64,000 nucleotides of DNA, taken from assembly GCA_016219375.1 (NCBI GenBank), contig JACRNC010000003.1, positions 124,001-188,000 on the forward strand, written 5' to 3'. Within the stretch, counting starts at the first letter, position 1, and every line of letters begins with the position of its first letter. This DNA comes from Burkholderiales bacterium. Lineage in GTDB: Bacteria > Pseudomonadota > Gammaproteobacteria > Burkholderiales > Burkholderiaceae_C. Under the pieces are notes generated by a model. The model was not told the origin of the DNA and searched no databases. It saw only the letters and a list, made by a program, of their open reading frames with translations. This document shows, one piece after another, positions 24,375-31,712 of the stretch. A program made the translations under genes and the position numbers.

Positions 24375-25373
24375 ATGTTTGGCCTGAGCCGCCTGAGCCG
24401 TCATCTTCCGTTTGGCCGCAAGCCTATGGGCCCGACCGCCTACTACACCCATCCCGAGTGCCTGGAGCACGACATGGGCGAGGGGCACCCTGAATGCCCC
24501 GAGCGGCTGATCGCCATCGAGCGCCGCATCAAGGACAGCCCGCTGGCCGCCCACCTGCGGCGCCATGAGTCGCCCGAAGTCGATCTGGCCGACGTGGCGC
24601 GCGCGCACGAGCAGGGCTATGTGGCCAACCTGCGCGACTTCATGCAGCAGATCATGGCCAGCGGCAAGACCCGCGCCATCGAGCCCGACACCTGGGTCTG
24701 CCCCGGCAGCTGGCAGGCCGCCTTGCGCGCTGCCGGTGCCGCGGTGGCCGCTACCGATGCGGTGCTCGACGGCCAGGCCGGCAATGCCTTCTGCGCCGTG
24801 CGCCCGCCGGGCCACCATGCCACGCGGCGCGAGGCGATGGGCTTTTGCTTCTTCAACAACGTGGCCGTGGCCGCCCGTCATGCGTTGGACGTGCGGGGCT
24901 TGAAGCGCGTGGCCGTGGTCGACTTCGACCTGCACCACGGCAACGGCACCGAGGACATCCTGGCCGGCGACGACCGCGTGCTGATGGTCGGCCTCTTCGA
25001 GGAAGGCGCCTATCCCTTCACCGGCGCGCCGCCGATGGCCGACAACATGCTCAACCTGCCGGTGCCGCCGCGCACGCCGCCGGCGGAGATCCGCGACATG
25101 ATCCAGGCCCAGTGGCTGCCGCGGCTCAACGCCTTCAAGCCGCAGATGATCTTCATCTCTGCCGGCTTCGATGCCCACCGCGAGGATCCGCTGGGCGGCC
25201 TGGGCTTCTCCGAGGACGACTACGAATGGATCACCCGGCGCATCGTCGAGGTGGCCATGCGGCACTGCCACGGCCGCGTCGTCTCCTGCCTGGAGGGCGG
25301 CTACAATCTCAGCGCACTGGCGCGCAGCGTGGAGTCGCACCTCAAGGTGCTGTGCGAGGCCAGCGGCAAGTGA
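24375..25373 (+). CDS. Histone deacetylase family protein
   Basis: CAVRPPGHHATRREAMGFCFFNNVAVAARHAL...VAVVDFDLHHGNGTEDIL...ISAGFDAHREDPLGGLGFSEDDY. Alternative start ATG 24426. Confidence 0.93.
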   Translation: MFGLSRLSRHLPFGRKPMGPTAYYTHPECLEHDMGEGHPECPERLIAIERRIKDSPLAAHLRRHESPEVDLADVARAHEQGYVANLRDFMQQIMASGKTRAIEPDTWVCPGSWQAALRAAGAAVAATDAVLDGQAGNAFCAVRPPGHHATRREAMGFCFFNNVAVAARHALDVRGLKRVAVVDFDLHHGNGTEDILAGDDRVLMVGLFEEGAYPFTGAPPMADNMLNLPVPPRTPPAEIRDMIQAQWLPRLNAFKPQMIFISAGFDAHREDPLGGLGFSEDDYEWITRRIVEVAMRHCHGRVVSCLEGGYNLSALARSVESHLKVLCEASGK

Positions 25374-25649
25374 GGGCGCAGGGCAGGCCGCCCTCGGCTG
25401 CGCGCTGAAGGGGGCTGCGGGTGCATGACGGGTCGGCTGCGGTCGGCCCGTTTTCGTTTGCGGCTCCGCTCCGTGTTCATGCCGCCACGCGTGGCGAGCG
25501 TGGCGGGCGGCGCACCGGACAGCCGGGCCGTCCCCGCCACAATCGCAGGCCCTTGTTGGCCCTTGGTGGCCCGATACCCCGGCCATGTCCGGGCCCCGTC
25601 TGCCCGCGCAGGTTGCAGGGCTCGCGCCGCTCACCGCCATCCCGTCCGC

Positions 25650-26993
25650 ATGAACCCCCGCACTCCCACGCCGCAAGACCTTTCGGACTTCCTGGACCGC
25701 CTGCTGTCGCGCAATTCGCTGATCGAGCTGGGCGTGCTGCTGCTGTGCCTGCTGCTGGCCGCGGGCCTGGCGCGGCTGCTGCAGCGCCGCGCGCCGGATG
25801 CGGTGGACGCGCCGGCCACGGGCATGGCCAGCCTGTGGCGCACGCATCGCCTGATCGACGGCTGGGTGTGGCCGCTGCTGGCCCTGCTGCTGGCGCTGGG
25901 TGCGCGCGAGGTGCTGGCGGCCTACCTGCCGGTGGCCGTCTTCCGCGTCGCGGTGCCGGTGCTGGTGTCGCTGGTCATCATCCGCTTCTCGGTGCGCGTG
26001 CTGCGCGTGAGCTTCCCCAGCTCGCAGGGCGTGCGCCACGTGGAGCGCACGCTGTCGTGGCTGGTGTGGCTGGGCGTGGTGCTGTGGATGACCGGCCTGC
26101 TGCCCATCCTGCAGGACGAGATGTCGGCCGTGACGATGAAGGTGGGCAGCACCACGCTGTCGCTGCGCAACGTGGTCGAGGGCGCGCTGGCAGTCGTCAC
26201 GGTGATGGTCGTGGTGCTGTGGCTGTCGGCCGCGGTGGAGGCCCAGCTCATCAAGGGCGCACGCGGCAGCCGCGAGCTGTCGGTGCGCAAGATCGTCAGC
26301 AACGCGGTGCGCGCGCTGATGGTGCTGATCGGCCTGATCGTGGCGCTGTCGCTGGCGGGGATCGACCTGACCGCGCTGTCGGTGCTGGGCGGCGCCATCG
26401 GCGTGGGCCTGGGCTTCGGCCTGCAGAAGATCGCGGCCAACTACGTCAGCGGCTTCGTCGTGCTGGCCGAGCAGTCGCTGCGCATCGGTGACCTGGTGCG
26501 CGTGGACAACTTCGAGGGCCACATCACCGACATCAACACCCGCTACACCGTGATCCGCTCCGGCTCCGGCCGCGAGTCCATCGTGCCCAACGAGATGCTG
26601 ATCACGCAGCGGGTGGAAAACGCCTCCCTGGCCGACCCGCATGTCATGCTGACCTCGGTGGTGCAGGTGGCCTACGGCACCGACATCCCGGCCCTGCAGC
26701 CGCTGCTGGCCGCGGCCATCGCCGCCGTGCCGCGCGTGATCGCCCAGCCCGCGCCGCTGGTGGCGCTGACCGCCTTTGCCGCCGACGGGCTGGAGCTGAC
26801 CATCAACTACTGGATCGACGACCCGCAGCGCGGCCAGCTCAGCGTGCGCTCCGAGGTCAACCTCGCCATCCTGCGCACGCTGGATGAGCTGGGCATCGAG
26901 ATCCCGTATCCGCAGCGGGTGGTGCGGGGGGTGGGCGGCGACGCGGTTGCGATGGAGGTTCGTGGAGCTCAGGCGGCACAGCCAGGCGCTTGA
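25650..26993 (+). CDS. Mechanosensitive ion channel family protein (MscS-like)
   Basis: GGAIGVGLGFGLQKIAANYVSGFVVLAEQSLRIGDLVRVDNFEGHITDINTRYTVIRSGSGRESIVPNEMLI. Confidence 0.94.
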   Translation: MNPRTPTPQDLSDFLDRLLSRNSLIELGVLLLCLLLAAGLARLLQRRAPDAVDAPATGMASLWRTHRLIDGWVWPLLALLLALGAREVLAAYLPVAVFRVAVPVLVSLVIIRFSVRVLRVSFPSSQGVRHVERTLSWLVWLGVVLWMTGLLPILQDEMSAVTMKVGSTTLSLRNVVEGALAVVTVMVVVLWLSAAVEAQLIKGARGSRELSVRKIVSNAVRALMVLIGLIVALSLAGIDLTALSVLGGAIGVGLGFGLQKIAANYVSGFVVLAEQSLRIGDLVRVDNFEGHITDINTRYTVIRSGSGRESIVPNEMLITQRVENASLADPHVMLTSVVQVAYGTDIPALQPLLAAAIAAVPRVIAQPAPLVALTAFAADGLELTINYWIDDPQRGQLSVRSEVNLAILRTLDELGIEIPYPQRVVRGVGGDAVAMEVRGAQAAQPGA

Positions 26994-27039
26994 CGTTTGG
27001 TCTGGTTGCGCGGTTTGGCTTGCAGCGGTCGGCGCAAAA

Positions 27040-27278
27040 CAAAGCCCCGGGCGGGCCGCCGCTGGCGCTTCGACGGCTCGCCCTCGCTGCGCGAGGGTGC
27101 CCGCCATGCTCGGCAAGCGGCCGGCGCCTCAGAACTCGCTACGCGCCCGCCTGCGGCGTGCGCTGCGCTCGCACATCCGCGGCGAGTCAGTTCAACGAAG
27201 GCGCTGCGCGCCCCGGCCGCTTGCCTGCGCGTGGCGGCTTCGCCGAGGCGCGCCATCGGCGGCCCGCCCGGGGCTTTG
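27040..27278 (-). repeat. 239-bp palindromic intergenic element, copy 1 (inverted orientation)
   Basis: Perfect 22-bp terminal inverted repeats CAAAGCCCCGGGCGGGCCGCCG / CGGCGGCCCGCCCGGGGCTTTG, with internal 13-bp inverted repeat GGCAAGCGGCCGG / CCGGCCGCTTGCC. Homologous to copy 2. Confidence 0.93.
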
Positions 27279-27464
27279 AGACAGCGGGTGGTGGGCGAGC
27301 CTTGGGAAAATGAACGGCCGTCTCGGGCTCCAGTCGAGCCGCTGAGCCGCTTATCCCGGCGCGGCACCCTTCCAGATCCAGCGTACCGTGCGCACCGTGC
27401 GCAACGCGGCCGAGCGAAGCAAAGGCCCAAGAGAGCCGATGCAGTCCTCACACGGTGGACGCGC

Positions 27465-27703
27465 GCAAAGGCGGGGGCGGCAGCCCGCTGGCGCGCCTCG
27501 GCGACGCCGCCACGCGCAGGCAAGGAGCCGGGGCGCGTAGCGCCTTCGTTGAACTGACTCGTGGCGGATGTCCGAACGCAGCGAACGCGAAGCGTGAGCG
27601 CAGTGAGTTGTGCCACGCCGGCTCCTTGCCGAGCATGGCGGGCACCCTCGCGCAGCGAGGGCGAGCCGTTGAAGCGCCAGCGGGCTGCCGCCCCCGCCTT
27701 TGC
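27465..27703 (+). repeat. 239-bp palindromic intergenic element, copy 2
   Basis: Perfect 30-bp terminal inverted repeats GCAAAGGCGGGGGCGGCAGCCCGCTGGCGC / GCGCCAGCGGGCTGCCGCCCCCGCCTTTGC, with internal 13-bp inverted repeat GGCAAGGAGCCGG / CCGGCTCCTTGCC. Inverted relative to copy 1. Confidence 0.93.
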
Positions 27704-27714
27704 CTCCCGGCAGT

Positions 27715-27781
27715 ACCGACAGCGCGATATGTGGCAGAGATGCCCGGCAACGCTCCACATATCCCGCAATCGAATGTCGGT
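27715..27781. promoter_or_regulatory. Nested inverted repeats upstream of GlcG/HbpS-like gene (candidate operator or element end)
   Basis: ACCGACA (27715) .. GATATGTGG (27726) .. CCACATATC (27755) .. TGTCGGT (27775); both pairs are perfect complements and AT-richer than surroundings. Confidence 0.45.
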
Positions 27782-27854
27782 TGCCTGCGAGCCGTTTCCT
27801 AGGCACCCCCCTTGCCCTTGCGCGGCTCATCCACCACCCCGAGAGAGCCCGTTC

Positions 27855-28340
27855 ATGACCACCTTGCCGCTCATCGACCGCCACGCCGCCGAGACCGCCG
27901 TGGCCCTGGCCTTGCCGATGCTGGACCAGTCGCGACAGGTCAAGGCGGTGGGCGAGAGCGGCTTCCTGCACATCGTCGTCATGGACCCGGCCCGCGCGCC
28001 GGGCAGCTGTGCGTTCGAGGAAGCCATCCTGTACGAGTACAGCGTCGGTGACCGCAGCAAGTGGGATGCGGACTACGCCGGCTTCGCCCGCGCCAAGGCC
28101 GAGGTGTCCTGGCGCAGCGGCCTGGACAGCCATGTGGTGCAGACGCTCCAGCCCCACCGCCTGAACGCCGGTGCCACGCTGCTGTGGGGCAGCGTGTGCC
28201 TGGACGGCATCGTCGTCGGCGTCAGCGGCGCCAACGCCTGGTATGACGAGGCCTTTGCCGGGGCCATCGCCCTGCTCATCCGCGCCGAGGCCAAGGCGCG
28301 TTGGGAGCAGGCGCGGGCCAAGGGGCTGTTCCTGGCCTGA
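27855..28340 (+). CDS. GlcG/HbpS family heme-binding-like protein
   Basis: MTTLPLIDRHAAETAVALALPMLDQSRQVKAVGESGFLHIVVMDPARAPGSCAFEEAIL...AGATLLWGSVCLDGIVVGVSGANAWYDEAFAGA; similar to the HbpS-like fold. Assignment by motif impression. Confidence 0.65.
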   Translation: MTTLPLIDRHAAETAVALALPMLDQSRQVKAVGESGFLHIVVMDPARAPGSCAFEEAILYEYSVGDRSKWDADYAGFARAKAEVSWRSGLDSHVVQTLQPHRLNAGATLLWGSVCLDGIVVGVSGANAWYDEAFAGAIALLIRAEAKARWEQARAKGLFLA

Positions 28341-28499
28341 CCCCGCAGCGGGCGGCGCGCCAGGCCCTGCCGCCCATTCCCGGCCTGTGAGCCGAGTGCT
28401 CGTCCTCCTATAGTCACAAGCTTTGCCGTGCGCCCGTCGGGTGCCACCGCGGCCGGCCGGCGTTGCCGGGCCGCTGACCAAGACAAGAGGGAGGACTGC

Positions 28500-29570
28500 A
28501 TGACCGAATGGACCGCGCTGCTGGCGCCCGTGTCCGAGCACGACCCGGCGGGGGAGGACCTGTCCTTCTCGCTGGAGTTCGACCAGATCGCCGAGCTGCG
28601 GCGCGCCGACGACCCCAGCCTGAGCCAGGGCGAGTGGGTGGCGGCGCTCAAGGTGGCCGACTGGCCCGGCGTCGCCCAGGCCTGCGAGCGCCTGCTGCGC
28701 AAGCGCAGCAAGGACCTGCGCCTGGCCATGTGGCTGACCGAAGCCTGGGCCTGGCTGCACGGCGCGGCCGGCCTGGCCGATGGCCTGCAACTGACCCACG
28801 GCCTGTGCGCGCGCTACTGGGCCGATGTGCACCCGCGCATCGAAGACGGCGACGCCGACCAGCGCGTGGGCAACTTGAGCGGCCTGCTGCAGCGGCTGGT
28901 GGAGTGGAGCACCGCTGTGCCGGTCATCGCCGGCACGCAGCTGAGCCTGCAGGCCTGGCGCGCCGCGCGTGCGCTGCAGGCCCGTATCGATAGGGGTGAA
29001 GCCGAGCCGCCTGCTGCGGATGGCGACGCCCCGCTGACCCTGCCGGCGCTGGACGCCCGGCTGCGCAACGTGTCGCCCGCGCAGTGGCAAGCCGCCGTGG
29101 CCGACCTGGAGCGCGCCCGGGCCGCGCTGGCCGAGCTGCAGCAGGTGGTCGATGGCCACCTGGGTGCCGAGGGCCCGGGCTTCGTGCAGGCGCGCGAGGC
29201 GCTGGAGCAGGCCGCCGTCGAATGGCAACGTCTGCTGCGCGACGCCGGCGTGCTGGCCGGCCCGGCGACAACCGACGACGCAGGCTCGTCGCCGGCCGAC
29301 GAGGGCGGTGCTGCATCGACGGCTGTGCAGCCCGCCAGCCCGATCGCGCGCGGCCCCATCGCCTCCCGTGCCCAGGCCCTGCAGCAGTTGCGCGAAGTCG
29401 CCGACTACTTCCGCCGCACCGAGCCGCACAGCCCCGTGGCCTACCTGGCCGACAAGGCGGTTCAGTGGGGCAACATGCCGCTGCACGAATGGCTGCGCGT
29501 CGTCCTCAAGGACCCGGGCGCCCTGGCCCATGTGGAAGAGCTGCTGGGCCTGCCGCGGCAAGGTGGCTGA
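28500..29570 (+). CDS. tssA: Type VI secretion system protein TssA
   Basis: LLAPVSEHDPAGEDLSFSLEFDQIAELRRADDPSLSQGEWV (ImpA_N) and C-terminal RAQALQQLREVADYFRRTEPHSPVAYLADKAVQWGNMPLHEWL. Confidence 0.95.
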   Translation: MTEWTALLAPVSEHDPAGEDLSFSLEFDQIAELRRADDPSLSQGEWVAALKVADWPGVAQACERLLRKRSKDLRLAMWLTEAWAWLHGAAGLADGLQLTHGLCARYWADVHPRIEDGDADQRVGNLSGLLQRLVEWSTAVPVIAGTQLSLQAWRAARALQARIDRGEAEPPAADGDAPLTLPALDARLRNVSPAQWQAAVADLERARAALAELQQVVDGHLGAEGPGFVQAREALEQAAVEWQRLLRDAGVLAGPATTDDAGSSPADEGGAASTAVQPASPIARGPIASRAQALQQLREVADYFRRTEPHSPVAYLADKAVQWGNMPLHEWLRVVLKDPGALAHVEELLGLPRQGG

Positions 29571-29716
29571 GCCCTGTGCGGCCGGTGCGCCGCAGGCAGA
29601 TCACGCCGCCGCGTCGGGGCGCCATCGCCCCTGTCGCCCCTGTCGCCCCTGAGCGCCGCCGGCGGTGGACCGAGCCGGCCGGCCCCGCATCCCCAAGCCG
29701 GCCGCTGCCGGGCCGC

Positions 29717-30685
29717 TCACTGCCCGATGCGGAACTCGATGCGCCGGTTGCGGGCGCGGCCGGTGTCCGTGCTGTTGGACGCCACCGGGCGGTCGGGCCC
29801 GACACCGGACACCGTGATGCCACCGGCCGGCACGCCCTTGGCGGCCAGGTAGGCCTTGACCGCGTCGGCGCGGGCCAGGGACAGGGCGATGTTGGACTCG
29901 CGCGAGCCGGAGGAATCGGTGTGGCCGATGACCTCAATGCGGCGGCCGGGCAGCTTCAGCAGTGTGGCGGCCATCTCGTCCAGGATGGCCTGGCCCGCGG
30001 GCAGCAGCTGGGCGCTGGACGGGGCGAACTCGATGATGCGGTTGGCCAGCGTCTGGTCGAGCAGGGCCTGGTCGCTGGTGGCCACGCGCAGCGCGTTGTC
30101 CACGGTGTAGGTCGGGTTCAGCCGGGCCTGGGTGTCGGCGGCGATCTGCCGGCGCACCGCGTCGCTGCCCACCTCGCCCTGTAGGCTGATGCGGTTGCCG
30201 TCGATCTGCATCTGGCCGCGGCCGACCTGGCGCAGCGACGGGTCGATGACGCGCTGCACATGGCCAGCCCAGCCGGGCGGTGCCACGACCGGCCCCACGC
30301 TGAGCTGGTCCTGCACGCGGTCGGCGCCGAAGACGGCGCGCAGCCGGCCGAGCACCGCCGCCTTGGTGGCTTCATCCGGCACGGTGCCGCTGGCCACCAC
30401 CGGCCCGGTGCCGCCGGGCGGCGCCGCAGGCGGGGCGATGGCGGCGGGCGGCGCGGCGGCCGGTGCGATCTGCTGGGCAGAGGCGGGCGCCAGCACCGCG
30501 CCCAGGGCCAGCAGGCTGGTCAGGGCCGCCGGGCGAAGGGCCAGACGGCCGAGGGCCCCAGGCGGGGCGGCGGCCAGGCGCGTGGCGATGCACCCGTTGG
30601 CGATGCGCCCGGTGGCGTCACGGGCGTGATCGGCGGCATGCGGGGCCGGGCGGGCGGCTCGGTACGCGCTCATGCCCGCACCCAT
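29717..30685 (-). CDS. OmpA-like C-terminal peptidoglycan-binding domain protein, T6SS-associated (TagL-like)
   Basis: RIIEFAPSSAQLLPAGQAILDEMAATLLKLPGRRIEVIGHTDSSGSRESNIALSLARADAVKAYLAAKGV...GRARNRRIEFRIGQ. Lies between tssA and tagF. Start 30685 or 30673. Confidence 0.9.
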   Translation of the reverse strand: MGAGMSAYRAARPAPHAADHARDATGRIANGCIATRLAAAPPGALGRLALRPAALTSLLALGAVLAPASAQQIAPAAAPPAAIAPPAAPPGGTGPVVASGTVPDEATKAAVLGRLRAVFGADRVQDQLSVGPVVAPPGWAGHVQRVIDPSLRQVGRGQMQIDGNRISLQGEVGSDAVRRQIAADTQARLNPTYTVDNALRVATSDQALLDQTLANRIIEFAPSSAQLLPAGQAILDEMAATLLKLPGRRIEVIGHTDSSGSRESNIALSLARADAVKAYLAAKGVPAGGITVSGVGPDRPVASNSTDTGRARNRRIEFRIGQ

Positions 30686-30722
30686 GTGGGCCGGCTGCAG
30701 GCGGCGAAGGCGAGGCTTCACA

Positions 30723-31712
30723 TCACTCTCCCAGGAAGACTTCTCGGAACGTGGCCACCGCCTGGCGCAGCGACAGCTGCGGCTCGCGCAGGTAGGTGGA
30801 CAGCTTGCGCACGCCCCAGTCCTGCTCGGCATAGGCCTCCACCCACTGCGCGTCGGTGGCGACGATGCTGTCCGACGCAGTGGGCCGGCCGGTGAGCACG
30901 GTGTGCAGCGTGGCCGGCGACGCCCCGTTGAAGCCGACGACCAGCATGGGCCGCTGCGCCCAGCGGGTGGCGAAGAGCGCCACCTCGAAATCGCCGCGCT
31001 TGAAGAACGGCGTGACCAGGTCGAGCCACAAGGTGGCCAGATGCAGGCGCACCGCCGGGTCGTGGCCCAGCGGCAGCACCAAGGCCTTGTCCAGCCGCAC
31101 CTGGCCCTGGGCCAGCACCGGCTGCAGCAGCAGCCCCAGGGCCAGCAGCGTCTGGCGCAGCGAGCAGCGCGCAGCCGGCGGGGCCAGCAGTGCCTCGGCG
31201 CTGGCCAGGGTCTGCAGGTCGAGGAACTCGGCATAGGCCGCCTGCGGTGCGGCACCGGCGGCTGGCGGGGGCGGCTCGGTGCGCGCCATGGCCTCCTGCA
31301 TGGCCGCGTAGTCGGTGGCAGCGCGGGCGCCGGTGGTCAGCCGCTCCAGGGTGGCCCAGGCGGCGTGCAGCGCCAGCGGCGCGCGCGCCAGCAGGCGCAG
31401 CGGCTCGGCCACCTCGAACGAGGTGGCGGCCAGGAAGGGGAAGCGCCGGCCGGACGCATCCTGGCTGGGCAGCAGGTGCCCGGCCAGCCCCGCCGTGCTG
31501 CGCGTGCCCAGGAAGGCAAACGCGGTGGGCTGCGCGGCATCGAAGACGCCCTTCCACGCCGGGTCGGTGGCCAGTTGCTCCATGGCCTGGGTGAGCCAGT
31601 GGTCCAGCGTGTGGATCAGCGCCGGCTGTTGGCTGCCGCGCACGAAGTCGCCGCGGCAGGGCAGCTTGCCGAAGTAGATCAGCGGCGCCAGGGCGGTGTC
31701 GCGCGCGTTCAT
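30723..31712 (-). CDS. tagF: Type VI secretion system-associated protein TagF
   Basis: LIYFGKLPCRGDFVRGSQQPALIHTLDHWLTQAMEQL...FLGTRSTAGLAGHLLPSQDASGRRFPFLAATSF; overlaps tssM stop. Confidence 0.94.
   Translation of the reverse strand: MNARDTALAPLIYFGKLPCRGDFVRGSQQPALIHTLDHWLTQAMEQLATDPAWKGVFDAAQPTAFAFLGTRSTAGLAGHLLPSQDASGRRFPFLAATSFEVAEPLRLLARAPLALHAAWATLERLTTGARAATDYAAMQEAMARTEPPPPAAGAAPQAAYAEFLDLQTLASAEALLAPPAARCSLRQTLLALGLLLQPVLAQGQVRLDKALVLPLGHDPAVRLHLATLWLDLVTPFFKRGDFEVALFATRWAQRPMLVVGFNGASPATLHTVLTGRPTASDSIVATDAQWVEAYAEQDWGVRKLSTYLREPQLSLRQAVATFREVFLGE

Noticed and set aside
27040-27703. Composite transposon or IS interpretation of the inverted element pair
   Set aside because: No transposase ORF, no visible target-site duplication, and the spacer carries no cargo gene. 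A MITE/REP-like or structured element is more consistent.
26969-27769. 266-aa antisense ORF spanning both palindromic elements (and overlapping ORFs such as 26997..27557)
   Set aside because: Open frame arises from GC-rich repeats read in both orientations; composition is low complexity and the inverted-repeat/compensatory pattern argues for a non-coding element.
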